Below, piece after piece: positions 11,430 through 25,000 of a stretch of DNA of 64,000 nucleotides. The position numbers were made by a program, and so were the translations under genes. This DNA comes from Manis javanica (taxonomy: Eukaryota; Chordata; Mammalia; Pholidota; Manidae). The DNA lies in NCBI RefSeq assembly GCF_040802235.1, contig NC_133158.1, forward strand, positions 43,218,001 through 43,282,000. The letters are read 5' to 3'. How positions within the stretch are numbered: position 1 is the first letter of the stretch; each line of letters starts with the position of its first letter. The notes beneath the pieces are model-generated. The model made no database searches, was not told the DNA's origin, and saw only the letters and a list, made by a program, of their open reading frames with translations.

Positions 11430-13055
11430 CGAGTCCCAGAAACCACCCGGGTTAGGCATCACTGCCTGAAACTGGAAAGCGATGGGCAGAGTTGCCCCTG
11501 CCCAGCGACCCCTCTTTCAACCAGAGTGGGAGTCCAGAGTCTGGTGTCATTTGCCCCATTCTGGCTCCTGTGCTGGTGACGTAGATGCACTCCTCTCCGC
11601 TGGGCCGGAGTCCAGCAGCCCTGGCTTCACTTGGGAGTTCGGTAGAAACGCAGTATCTGGGGCTGCCCTAAGACCCCTGAATCAATCTGCGTTTTAAGAG
11701 GATTCCTTGGCAGTTAAAACCTGAGAAGGCTGGCTCCTGCAAAGCTCTTATTTATCAGGTCCTCAAGGGCACAGTCCAGCCTTTGCCTTCCTGTCTGCCT
11801 GGCCCAGCAGAGAGTCCTGCACCAAGGAGACAGATGCTGAAAAGCTGGTGGTTCTGAGCTGGTGGCCCTGAGCCTGGGCCTGGTGTACACGCGGCCCAAT
11901 CTACCCTCACAGAGGAAGGTCTGGCCCTTACAGAGCCATTTTTCTGGGTGAGAGCCAGCCGTCTTTGTTGCATTAGCTCTTTGAAAATTTATTTTTCAGA
12001 TGGGGAGGCCATTATTTGCCAACCACAGAAGGGTATCATCCCACAGCTGAGCCTTGATCCAGCAGCACAGCTGGCCTGCAGCTTCATGAGAGGCCACGGC
12101 CTCCACTCCACTCTTGGGACACCTAGTTAGTAGAAATGGTTTAACTGATCTCTCCTAATCTTTAATTTTAGGGGAAAATGGAAGTTCCTATGGCCAGGAT
12201 CCTCAGCTGTCCCTAACTACCTGATGATGTAAGTGACCTGCTGCTAGGCTACTGCTTCCACACCCCTAAGGCAAGGAGGTATTATTGACTGAGTCACTGT
12301 ATAATGAGCTCCGCCCAGTGCTCTAGCCAGAGGCAGAGATGGAGGTGGATTGCGGACCTGCAGACTGCGGGGTTTAAAGGTGATCCTAGTGCTTGACTTA
12401 GTGCCATGAAAATAAAGCCAGGTATAAACCCTTTCACCCCAAGAATGTTCTGCTGTCATTTCTTGGTCTCACTGAATCCACAATGAACTTGTCCAGGGGC
12501 TGAAACCCTCAGACGAGACAGGGAAGTACAGCATAGCTCAAAGAAGAAAATGAAATTAGCCACCATCCTCCAGTCTATGGTGTGTGAAGTTGTGTGGCGC
12601 GGGCCATGCTGCTCATGCTGTTTGACAAGGTCCAGGCACGAGAAGGAATCCTGAAAACAGGGAACCTCATAGATGGCCCCTGCTAATTTCCGCACTTATT
12701 TTTGCAGTTATGATGTTGGTGAGTGGGCTCATATATGGGAAATCTTATGTTCTTAAGATTTATTCATCTTTAGTAAATAACATAACCCAGAATATTGATC
12801 AAAGCAGCAATTCCGGAAACGAAAGTGTCTTATAGGACCAACTGTTCCAGGCATACTGCCATGAAGAAGTGCGGCAGAACAACCCAGGCCTCTCAAAACT
12901 AGATGCAGTTTGTTCCTCCTTTTGTAACAATTGAAACATGATTAACCAGGAGTTATGGGAAACTGGACCATAGAAAACCCCCATAGAAAAACCCATTTTC
13001 CTAAGAAATTTATATGAAACAGCAAAGTAATAAAGATTAATAGTCCCTACCACCC
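11430..13055. other. Intergenic, little recognised
   Basis: A short MER1-type hAT wording occurs near 11640-11720 ('cttcacttgggagttcggtag', 'ctgaatcaatctgcg'). The rest is unique sequence without a recognisable gene. Confidence 0.35.
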
Positions 13056-13059
13056 AGGG

Positions 13060-13990
13060 TCCCCCTTTAGATATTAGAAGACACCTCTAGTATTCCCCTT
13101 GAAAAAAGAAGTTATGAGCAAAATAGGAAGATTTATATTTATAAATATCCCATATGTAAAAGTTTATAATGAATTTATGACAAAATATTATTATATTAAT
13201 GGTAGGGTAGTAAGAGCAGATTTAGTATCATTATATGAAAGATTAAAGAGGACTGCAAGACCCTGGTGCCTGTAGACACAGGAGGAAAGGTGTAAACATC
13301 TGAAATTGTGGAATGAATATTATCAAAGAATAAGGTGTTTTTATTGTATTTATAGGAATGTTGAGGAATGTTAAAACTTATAGGTGATAGGAGTACTATC
13401 CCTAGATTTTAGATGTAAGCCTCAACCCACATGTGTAAGATAGAATTTAATTAATAATATAGCATTACACTTAATGATCAAAAGACATATAGCTTGCATT
13501 TATATAGCCTGTTTAAACTTCATATAGCCTTTGACACATATCTTAAACTCTATAATTTTACACGCTTAAAGTAAAAATCAGCCCACACACTTAGCCACAT
13601 GCTGTCTCACGCCATTTTCTGTTTAGCACTTAGCATGTAGCTTACATGAATTACTAATCACAATAGACTAGGGGAAAGTTAAAAATTAAATGTTAAACAG
13701 CTACTATTAGAATAAATGATATTTACTTAAGGGTAATAAGCTGAAATTATGTAATCTGACAGATAAAGAACTGTATTATTCATGATTAAAGAAAAATGTT
13801 TAACATTATGTAAACCTTAAAAAGATATAAAAATAAAGACCCTTCCGCTTGATGTCAGGAGATGTTACAACCTTAATTGGGTGTTTCGCCTTCTCACTCA
13901 TCTCTGCACTTGCCGACGCTGTCCTTTCCTTCGTGACCCACACCTGGGCTGGAGCTTGACTCTGGCAGTTCTGTATTTTTTTTTAGGAAA
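13060..13990 (+). mobile_element. Possible LTR, boundaries uncertain
   Basis: An AT-rich stretch ends in a promoter-like arrangement, 'agatataaaaataaagaccc', followed by a C/T-rich tail 'ctctgcacttgccgacgctg'. This resembles an LTR TATA/polyadenylation and R region. No terminal repeats, target-site duplication or internal genes could be fixed, so the call is tentative. Confidence 0.3.
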
Positions 13991-14299
13991 TGCTTTTCCT
14001 TATTATTTTCTTATGAAATCATATTCTTGAATTTCCTAATTAAATATTGATAATATTTGGGCAGGTGTGGAAACAACTTTTTTTCCTTCTTCAAGACTTA
14101 ACAGACCAATGGAAGCTCACTGCTCAAGGGAAACAGTACAAATTAAAATCCATATCACTCAAGCTCAGTTCTCCTAGGGGGCTGGGCAACACAAGCACAG
14201 CCAACAGTGGGAAGCAGGTGGTATGACTGAATTCTCTGAGTGCCCAGCTAAGGGACACCATCCCAAGCAACCAAATTAAAGCCAAAGCATTGGGTAATC

Positions 14300-14400
14300 A
14301 CCAGCATTCGTTTGTTCACTGAGATATCATTTATTAAGTGGCTGCTGTGTGCTAGGTGCATGCACGACTCTGGAAATACAGAAGAAGTATGGGGTGCTGA
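14300..14400 (+). repeat. MIR-like fragment
   Basis: The words 'catttattaagtggctgctg', 'tgtgctaggtgcatg' and 'ctggaaatacag' follow the 5' part of the MIR consensus. It overlaps the presumed 3' end of MX2. Confidence 0.45.
14330..14335 (-). terminator. MX2: Candidate MX2 polyadenylation signal
   Basis: The minus strand reads AATAAA about 375 bases after the MX2 stop codon. It is the first canonical hexamer found downstream. It appears to be supplied by the MIR-like fragment. The cleavage site would be near 14305-14320. Confidence 0.4.
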
Positions 14401-14710
14401 CTTTCCCCCTCTGGGGTCTCATAATGTAATGGCGGTGGGGGAACACAAATCCATAGAGAATGATGGGGGCAATGGAGCCCAAAGACTGGAGAGCCACATC
14501 TTCATGGAGGTCAGAGAAGACCACCCAGTGGAGGTGACAGCCTTGTGTGCGTGTGAACTTGAGATCTGAACCCTGGTGCAGAGTGCAGTACAGCGATGAT
14601 GGACAGACAGCAGCAGAAATGAGAAGCCACTTCCTGCACCATCTTCCTCATACTGCACACACATGAAGAAAAGCCCCAAAGCACTGTAGTTCCGCCACAT
14701 GTATCCTCCT

Positions 14711-14941
14711 CTAACTAGAGAATTTACAGAGCGCACGCCGCGCCTGAGACAGCCGGTGGATCTTCTCCTTCAGGAAGTTCCTCTTGGCGGCCGTGCCACT
14801 CTGCTCCTGCAGCAGCCAGGAATAGTGTTCTTTTTCCTGTAGTATCTGCATCATGGCTTTCTGCAGGCAGTCACTATTCTCTTGGAGTATAAAATACTGA
14901 ATTATGAATGGGATCTGGTTGGCAAGACGTTTGCTCGTTTC
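14711..14941 (-). CDS. MX2: MX2 coding exon 14 (last)
   Basis: The acceptor CTCTTCCAG precedes GAAACGAGC, and the frame encodes residues 636-711 ([17 protein letters not shown]... to ...[10 protein letters not shown]) and the stop TAG at 14711-14713. This is the end of the stalk and the last bundle-signalling helix. The human protein ends four residues later (KEIH), so the tail is slightly shorter here. Confidence 0.95.
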   Translation of the reverse strand, partial: ETSKRLANQIPFIIQYFILQENSDCLQKAMMQILQEKEHYSWLLQEQSGTAAKRNFLKEKIHRLSQARRALCKFSS

Positions 14942-17900
14942 CTGGAAGAGGGGGTAAGAAGGGTGAGCTGGAGGGGTCTTGGCCCAAGGCCTGTGGTTAC
15001 AGAGAGAAGCCCTGGGGTTCTTGGATGCATGAATGGTCCCTCTGCTCAGTCTTAGGTGCTGTCCACTCCTGCCTCAGTGGTCAGTATCAAACCACTGGAA
15101 GTTTCTATCTGGGTTTCCCAATGATTAGGTATTGCCTCTGGCACTCAGAACCTACCTGATGGCTAGCAGACCCATACGACATTCTGGACACCCCAGCCTT
15201 CCCAGGAATCCCTTCCCCCCTCCCTCACTCCCACTCCATCTCCCTAGAAAGACCACCTGGCCCCGAGACCCTGTGGCTCCCTCTGGGAGCAGATCAAGAC
15301 CTGCTTTAATGCTCACCTCATTCTCTCTTCATCAGCATATCCAGTTCGCCTGAAGCTGGACCCTACATGGGGCAACTCTACTTTATATTCTGATTAAGTA
15401 CCCTACCCTATCTATCCTATCCTATCCTATCCTACCCTACCCTACCCTACCCTACCCTATCCTATCCTATCTAGACCCTACATGGGGCAACTCTACTTTA
15501 TATTCTGATTAACTATCCTATCCTATCCTATCCTATCCTATCCTATCCTATCCTATCCTGTCCTGTCCTGTCCTGTCCTGTCCTATCCTATCCTATCCTA
15601 TCCTATCCTATCCTATCCTATCCTATCCTATCCTATCCTATCCTATCCTATCCTATCCTATCATCGTAGGGCTTCCATGCAGTTTAAAAGCTATCTTCCT
15701 TCTGTGTACCCTAATACTTTAGCCCATGGGCAGAGGGTTAGAAACCATGAAATTGACTGGGTTGCAAAATCTAGGAATTTTCATTCCTGTTTTCTGGAGC
15801 TGGTGAGTTTGAGGCCCTCCCAGGGCTGACAGCCTTCTGAACATCAAGGAAAGCTAATTATAACCAGGAAAGTTAGTGCTCCTGGTATCTTGCTGTATTT
15901 TGATAATAGTAATTTTTCAATTCATGCACAGCATAGAATATAAAGAATTTTGGAGTTGGAATTAATTTTGAGTACATGCTCTGCCACATTAAAAACCTCA
16001 TTTGGGGCAAATTAATTAAAGGTGTCTTGATTGGGTTTCTGTGAAACTAGAGCTGAGATAATGTATGAGTCACTTATCACAGCAGAAGGGCTCAGTGCAG
16101 AGCAGATCCCCCTCCCTTCCTTGCTCAGCGAAGCAGCTCTCCGTCGGGGTACCCACTGTCCATGTGGCAGACCCCGCAGGGCCCTGGCCTGTGCACATAC
16201 ACACTCACCAGGAAATAGGCATCCAGGTGCACCCCGATTTCATTGATGGAGGAAACTGAGGAGGTATTATTTGAAACAGGCGATTTCAAATGATTCTGGG
16301 AAGGCTTTCCCACTGGGTTAAACACCTCCTCTCGGACTTTGTTCAGAACCACACTGTAAATCTGGTCCTGACAATAAACCAGCTGCTCCATCCTGAACTG
16401 AAGGCGGATCAGATTTTCCGCTGTTTCCGCTTGTTTTGTTTTTATGTCTTCAATCTTGCTCTGGTTGGAAAAAGAAACATGGTACTCCTTTTCTTTTTCT
16501 CATCTTGTGGTTTACACAACTTAGGAATGTTGAAACAAAATTAAAAAGAATTTAAGGTCAAAGAATGAGACCGTAAAAGGTGATTTGCAGAAGGAGCCAG
16601 TGTCCTCATCAGCCCTGCTCTGTGCTTCCACCCGGGGTGGGCCCTGCCTGCCCCGCTGCCCTTCCCTTCACGCCACCGTCTCCCTGCTTCCTCGGGGTGT
16701 GTTTCAGCACCTTGCTATATGCATCTTTCATCCTGCATTCGAGAATGACTCCAGAGCTAATGACAGAGGGGTAACGCTGCACAGCTTCGCTCCCAGAAAT
16801 CCTGTGACTCCTGCCTCGCCCACATGGTCAGGGCATGCTGGGAACAGAGCGATGACACTGTGGGGAGGAGTCCCCTCCTGGCCTTTGAGTTTCAAACGGA
16901 CTTCCATGCACTGTAGGCAGACACAATGGCTTGAAGGGGGGAGCCTGTGAGTTTCACAGGGGCTGGATTTTCCTCTTTTTTGGAGGGTATGTGGCAAACC
17001 CCTTTGCAGGATGGGGCCTGAGCAGCAACAGCCCATGTGTCACTTCCTAAGAGGAGTAGCACTGGAGTGACAAGACCTTGGCTCTGATGTGGCTCAGGAG
17101 GAGTGGGCTACAAATGGCAGAGAGGAGCATGTGGGCTGGTGGCCTGGGGAGCTCTGGGAGCCCCAGCCGGGCAGGCACAGGGTGCTGAGCCAGGAGCCAT
17201 GCGAGGCTTCTTAGCTACGTCGGATGGCCCAGGAGTTGGCCCATGGTGGATGCTGAGTTTCCCTGGCCCCTGGGCTTGCAGCAGAACATTTCTGCGCCCC
17301 GGCAGGGCCGCGTGAGAGCCCAGGGGAAGCCACTCCTGCTGTCAAGAGCACGGAGCTCCAGGCAACTGCCCACTGAGGCCTAGGAAGGATGGTGGACATC
17401 TTGGAAACTGCTGGACTGGAGAAATGTCCATCAAGGACCAGGCATCCAGCCCATCCTACAGGCAGGCACCCCAGGACTCAGACACAGCCCCCACGGAAGT
17501 TGGAGAGGTCAGGAGGGAGATTTTGTTTTCACCAACTGGCAAGGGTGGCAAGAGGAGAAATTTGCTTGTATTATGGAAAAGCGGCAGCAATTCTTTGCCT
17601 TGCTCACCTGTGTGGCATGAGATTTGGACCCACCAGTGCCGGCAGAGGAGGATTTTTATCTAGAGCCCAGGTGGGAGTGGAACATACATTCCTCACTTTC
17701 CTCTACTGAGACATGGGTTGAGGGGAGGGTTTCTGGGTTGCTAAGTAGAAGCCTACCCAGCTGTGGCAATATTTTATAAACTTATAATCAAACTTATAAA
17801 GATTTTGGGGTATGATGAACAGGCAATACTACCCTTGTGACAGAAACAAGTTCAAAATGCCAACCAGTCACTAGGTACAGTCATATGCTCAGGGCGTCAC

Positions 17901-19006
17901 CACCAAGCCTCTGGCGTGCCATGCTGCAGAAGATCATGCAGAAAAGACACCAAGGTCATGTACTTTGTTTCAATTCTCCCAGGATGTGCAGACCAACTCC
18001 CAAGCAGAGGCAACACAGCAGGTGCGCCTGGGGTCACCAACCCAGCAGACCTGTAATTATCACCCTGGCCAATATTTCCAGGCAGCAGTGAATATCCAAC
18101 TTGTTTCAAAGGTTAGACACCAATAAAACAGGCAGGAGTACTGGGGACTGGCAAGCCAACTATGGGCACTCACCTGGGCTGTGTGATTGAGGTTGGAAAA
18201 TTCACCAAAATTCTTTTTGGCTGTGTCAGTGAAACTTTGCCAGACAATTTCTAACAAAAGAAAGAACGAAACATCAGTCAAATGCAAGTGGGGATAAAAT
18301 GGGTTAACGACACAGGGAGGATAAATCAGGATGCATTATCCCATTTGAGGGCTGAGCTCCCAGATCTACAGACCGAGAGAAAAGAAGGGGATGGAACCTG
18401 GCCGCAGGAGGACACGAAGTCCACCATCACTACCCGCTCCCAGCAGGTCCTATCAGTTCCTGGCCACCTGACCCTTCTTCACATAGCTTGGTAGAGGCTT
18501 ACCAATGGTTAGGTAAAGCTAATGTGCACCCTCGCCTCCCACCCAGATGTGCAAAGACCCGCGGGCTGTGTTTGATTGCTCCAGTCTCTCCCTCCAAGGC
18601 ACTGGGACCTGCGGAAGCTGCTGGGTGGCCATCTGAAGGGCACTCATGAGAGCTGCTCACCAACAGCCTTCTGGAGCACAAGGAGAGCGGGGTCTACCAG
18701 CTGTTCGATGTATTGCTGCACGATGGTCTGGAATGTCTTGTAGTTGACAAATCCGAGAAGCTCTTTGCCACGATACTGCTTTTCATATTTTGAAACTTCT
18801 TCATGAATAATATTTTTCACTGCAACATAAAACAAACCACCATGGTAAATTTTAATGATGCCACAGATATTTGAAAGATAGGAACTTTTTTTTTAAGTCT
18901 TGCTTACCCACTGTACCCTAAGGCAATGTTTCTAAACAGAATGTTTTCCATAATGAAAAGACTAACAATTCATGGTCTGATTTGGAGGAATTCTACCATG
19001 GAAGTG

Positions 19007-19056
<50 letters not shown>

Positions 19057-22000
19057 ACTGGCATCTGGGATGGATGGAGCAGAATGGAAGCTGGAACTCT
19101 GCCAGGCGAAGCACAGAGGTTCTTGCCAAATCACTGATTTCTTGCTCTTGGATTAGGGTGAAGAGAAGGGGAAATGGGTAAGTGGAATTATACAGCCCCA
19201 AAACAAAGAAGCTAGAAGAAAGTTGGAGGTGGTGGAATTGCCTTAATTGAACTGGTGAGGGCTTGCTCAGCTCTCTGCATGCTTTTATGCACCAGAAGTA
19301 GCTTCTGGTCTTGGTGAAAAGAGCACCACTTTTAGGGGGAGCCAGGACTCACCTTTTTGGGTGTTGGCTGTAAGTATGAGTACCCAGTTCTTAAACTCCT
19401 CTCTGATTTTGTTATATAAGCGGGTCTCTTTCTCCCTTACAACTTCTTCTCCTTCTGTTAACTTTTCGATGTCCTGATTAAACACCTTAATTTTCTGAAA
19501 GGGAGATAAAGCCATCAGTTGGTGCTGTAACCATATTAAAGGGCTGGTACTTGGGACAGCAGTGTGGGGTGGGGAGGGGCTGCATGGAGGGCAGATCACC
19601 CATCCAGGTGGGACTGATAAGGGTGCCTGGGCAGCAGGGGGCTCCTGCCACACCATTGGGAGCATGGCACCCCCTCAGGAGGTGCTGGGCCACGAGGAAG
19701 GATGCGGCCATCTGGAGAGATCTGGTGCATGTCACGTGGAGTCCCTTGATTGAAGTAATCCTTACCTCGATGAGAAAGAACATTTTCTCGGTGTCGCTGC
19801 TGGGGACATTGGCTCCGCACTGGCGCAACTCCTCTGTGGCCTTCTGGTGGCTCTCCTTTATTTGACTGTCTAACAGTGGGAGTGATTTCTGAACAAAGTA
19901 ATGGCAAACAATGAAATGCTGCAGCTTGATGAAATTAGCTGACATTTCTTGGGTGTATGGACAGAATCCTATTTGAAAGCATTCAGCGGGATCTGGAATT
20001 TCTATCATCGTGTGAAGCTGGTTAAGGGAGACACCTGTTAAGGAGTCCATGACCAGCTTTGCAAGGAGTGGGTATGTACTACAGCTTGGACGATCAGGTG
20101 TCAAATCTTGCAGTTCCATTACACTCCTGGAGTGGGGAGGAATCGAGGTGGGGGGGCCAGTGTTTGCTTTTCTTTTGGTTTGGCCTTGATGCCTGGTATT
20201 TAGAGAACAGGTACGTTTGAATAGAATCTAAGCTTTCTTTAGTGAAATGTTCTGTTGGTGGTGATTTGAATGTCATAAACTGATCAGTGGTGCTTCAGGA
20301 GAGGCCTTGTCTTGAGTGTTGGTGTCAGGCTGGGAACAGTCGTAACCCATCAACGATGCTGACGACAATAAAGATGAGGAGAGGGAAGGTATGGGGCAGG
20401 GACTGAGCATTGTCTTTGGGCGAGGCACCATGCCAGGATCTCTGTGTCTCAGTTAAGCCCCACAGCTGCAGGACTAAGTACATGGCTTTATTGCTTCTTC
20501 TTTTTTTTTTTTTTTCCACAAGAGAGGAACCTAAGGCTCAGAGAGACAAATTGCTTGTTATCACCACTGAGCTTGTAAGTGGTAGAGTTCCAATTCAGAC
20601 CCCATTCACCACTCCCACAGCCCCTGCAGGTGAACACTACAGGTAAAGGCACCTGAGTGACCAGCCACCCCAATTTCTGCTTTGGCGAACAGGTCACTGT
20701 AGCCAAAATGGCAGGATGAGTTCCACTGGGATTTTTGGGCAGTTTGTGGATCAGTATATCAAGGCCACAGGATGATAATGGTAAGTGACACCAAGATCTG
20801 GTTCTCACAGGCTCTTTTTTTGAGGAGATAGCTTGTATCTTTGGCAGAAATGTATTAAATTTTTTCCTGATATTTCAAATTATCATTATCATAATTGAGT
20901 CTTGATATAAAATTTTTTAAATAATTTAAAATAATTGCAAATTTTTAATTCAAATTTTAATGTAAAATATTTAAATGTCGAGAAACATGTTATCAAAACA
21001 CAATGTCTTTTTGCAAAAAAAGATGTTTTTCTCAATTAGGGATATAACTTTCAGGGCCCTCTGCTGCAAACTAAGGGGCTTCTGCTAGAAGCAGTGCTCC
21101 TCAAAATGGGTTCCCTGGGTCACTCGGGAAGTTACAAGGGCAAATTCATGGGCCCCACCTAGACTTAACTGGCTCGGGAATCCGAGTTTAAACACACTTT
21201 CAGGTGACTCTTGTCTGGAACCTAGGCCCTGAGGTCATCTTTGCTCTGAGGGTAAACTTTCAGTCTTCTTGTGCTGTTCAACATCATGTGTCAAGGTTCA
21301 GGCAAGCACTACAAATATTCTGTTTCTCAAGAGGCATTGAGCCACAGTTCTCCTATCTTTAATGATATCATGAGAACCCTATCTGTGGTTGTCCATTTCT
21401 GAGAAGCAGTGAAAACTGAACATTTATTTCATACAAGTTGGATGTTCTGAAAAATGGTTTTTATACTATGAAGCTGTGAAATTGAATCAAACAAATCTCA
21501 TTCAAAATGGATTTGGGAGGACAGAAGGGGGTGTACTTATGCCCCATCAACTCCTTGTCAACTGCCACCCCCAACAGGAAGAAGTGGTACCTTGCTGATT
21601 TTTCCAACAGGAAGAAACCTACTTTACTACCCCAGTGGTAGGAAGGAAGATTTTCTCCTGGCCCAGGAACAGCCCAGCCAATGAGAAATTGCCACCACTC
21701 AGCCAATGAGAAGCCACCAGCCACCCTGAACTCTCACTTTTCTCCAATGGACTTTCACTCAAATCAGCCCCTCTCCGCTTCCTCCTTTTTCTCCATAAGG
21801 CTACATTCCTTTCCTTTGTTCTGCAGACTGGCCTATGGTTTTGCTATAGCTTGCATGCTCTGAATTGCAATTCTGTCATTCCCAAATAAACCCATTTTAA
21901 TGGTAAGAGAACTGGTGTTTTTTTTTCAAGGTAAAAAGGGGTTCACAACCTGTCAAGAAAAGAAGAATTTGCTAATTCAGTGTTTGTTCCTTTTTATCCT

Positions 22001-25000
22001 GCTAAACTGGTATATAGTGTTCCTCTTTCCAGTTTTCCTCCCCCAAATGGATTGATTCAACTCTTTGTTTCAGCATTACACAGTTGCTGCTTCTCTGTTT
22101 CACAAGCAATTCCATGAGCCTCGGACCATGAGCTGCTTGGTTTTCAGAATAAGTTTGTCTGCCTGCTTCAGTGGGTGTCTTAGTGAACTCATGCCTCAGA
22201 GAGTGACTTGGGTAGGCTGTAATTTTTATAACTTGCAACCCAACCCAACTGACTCACATTGATGTGTGAGATGAGCTCCGTGGTAAGTTTCTCTGCCAGT
22301 CGGGGCACCGTGGCCTTTCCTTCCTCCAGGAGAATTCTGAAACAAGACAGAGCACACATGAAGCAGGAAGGACAAATATGATATTTTTTCCAGTACTGAG
22401 CTTTGTAGGTGGGTAGGTGAGCTCAGCTCCCTTGGGTGACACATCCCATCAGAAAAGCCAGGTAGTACATTAAAAAAAACAGTTGCTAATTATAGGGCAA
22501 GTTCAAATCAAGGCAAGCATGCTGCTAGGAAGGTTACATTTATTTTTTCTTTTTCCCAATAAACTCATGAGATAAGTCTTTTTGTCCATAGAAGAACCAC
22601 ACTTCCTAAGTGTCTTGTCCAACTAGTATTTTATTTCTTGTAACAAATATTTATCCCCCAGTAGCCAAATCAATCTTGAAAAAGAAGAACAGAACTGGAG
22701 GCAGCAGACTTCCTAATTTCAAATATATATTACAAAGCTATGGTAATTAAAAGGGTATGGTGCTAATACAAAGACAGACATGTAGACCTATGAACAGAAT
22801 AGTAAGCCCAGAAATAAACCCATAAGCCTCTTACACAAGAGGTGAGTCCCAGCATGTGGCCACTCAGGGATTTGAACTTGGATTTCAGCAACAAAGCACT
22901 CCAACACACTTTTTCATCTAACACTTAACTTTCCCAGAAAAGACCTTGTGCAGTGGTTTTCAAAGTGTGGTCCCTGGACCAGTAACATAGCCTTAACCGG
23001 GAACTTTTTAGAAACATAAATTCTTGGGTCCCACCCAGACCTCAGAAAGTCTGGGACAGATACAGCCAGCTGGATTTTAACATACTCTCCAGGAGATTCT
23101 GCAGCTCACTCCAGGTTGAGAACCCTGGGTGTGAATATCATAGAATCTTCTTTCTGCTCAGTGAGCTGAGTTCCCCTCACCTTGTGACTCCCAAGACTAC
23201 TGGAAATGATCTCTTCCTTCTATTCAGGACAGGAGCAGAGAGGAAGAAGGAACTGGGGTTGTATTTATGGAGTGCTGGCTATTGGTGCCCCAGAACCTTT
23301 GCATGTATCATATTATTATTTTTATTTAATCCTAAATACAATCCTATGAAACAGCAGTAAGACTCTCTAAGTAGATGAGAAAGCAAAAGCTCAGAGAGGC
23401 TGAGCCATTTCCCAATGGCACACAACAAGCAGCAACCTGGTCTGCCCAAATGCACTGTTTTCCCAGGCATGATCTCTGTATCTTATCACCCTGCTCCCAC
23501 ATTGTTCAGGAATAGCAAGTTCCTAAATAAAATGAAAGGGAAAAGAATCAATTGAAGAAGAAAAATCCCAATGTCTTGCAAATGCACAGTCTCTACAGGA
23601 TAATTTATATTTAATAAAACCAGTTAGTTTCCAGACTCTAAAGAGGGGGAGAGTTCCATTTTAATATGCACCATTCGTGATGGTTGACAAAGGCTTCTGG
23701 AAAAGGAGACTGTTTATTTGACCTTATTATCCTTATCTACAAAAATGGGAAGACTCTCACCTGCCACGTGCATCTCTTAAGATTTTGTGGGACTCAAATG
23801 AGAAAGCAAGTGAAAACACTCTGGGAAGCCCAAGAGCTCCATGCCTAGAGAGTCTCACCTGAAATACGGATGTGTCTGGAAGAACGTCATTTCTTTACTG
23901 GTTGCCTCGGCCAGGCTCAGCTTGTTGGTGACCTCCTGCTGGCCCCGGCACTTCACTATCATGTAGCCCTTCTTGAGATGGTAGGTGAGGTTCTGCACCA
24001 CATTCACAATGACTCTCTCAGTGCCCTTGTCCACGAGATCTGGTTTGGTCAGGATTCCTGGGAGGTAAGGAGAAGGGCAATGGAAAGGCTGCTTCTGTCC
24101 TCAGGATGTTTGAATGTGGCTAGATGCTGGCATCTTTTTTGTCCAGGACCAGCAAAGTCTTCTGCAGCCTTGACTGCCCGAGCCTGACACCCGTGCATGC
24201 ATTCCATAGCTGTCCCTCTTACTTGTACTTCATTTGATCACTAACTCACTCAATTCACTAATCACCTTGTAGAATTTGTTAAGCAAATCTTTCTTGGGTG
24301 CCTGCTGGGTACCAGACAGTGTGCATCATCAGAGCCGTCAGGCTCCATCCCCATGTTTCTAAGAATCCCTCCATGATAAGGAGGGGGTATCCCTCTCTCT
24401 GCTGGGTCCCATCACAGACTCGCTCTGTCCCTTCTTGTGGGGTCTCCTTTGATACCCTCCCGGCCTTTGTCTGTCTCTCCAGGCCCAGGCATGTTCCCAT
24501 TCACATTTCATTGAAAGCTTTGAATTCCAAGATTCTTTTTTGTTTGTGTTCTTTGAGTGTCGAATTGCCACTCCATTTTTAGTTCGATTATGTTGGAACC
24601 CGAATGTCATCTTCTACTATTTTTGTCCTCATCTTCAATTTGTGGTTAATTCTGGCCATCTGTTCACCATTATCAGAAACTCTTGGCACCTAAGCAGTTG
24701 AGTTTTTCTCTTTGTGTTTTAACCTTCCTATTCAAAAACTTGTCATTTACGAGCATACCTTTATACTCACTAAAAGGTGAGTGAAAGCACAGACCTTCAT
24801 GTTACTAACAGAACCAAGACATCCCTGAATCTGCTATTGAACCTTCTGTTGATAAAGGGAGGGGAGACAGCAGCCAAGAAGGCCCTTCCCTGGAGCCAGT
24901 GATCATTCACAAAAGCCTAGATCACTGCACCTTATTCTGAGGAACAGAGTAAGATAATGAAAATTGAGGCTTGCAAGTAGAATTCACCTGAGTTGGGGGA

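Noticed and set aside
10899-11579. 187- and 207-codon open frames on opposite strands
   Set aside because: They are Pro/Arg- and Gly-rich products of the G-rich minisatellite, with no conserved domain.
15395-15662. Telomere-like array (CCCTA)
   Set aside because: The period is five, not six; it is a simple pentanucleotide repeat.
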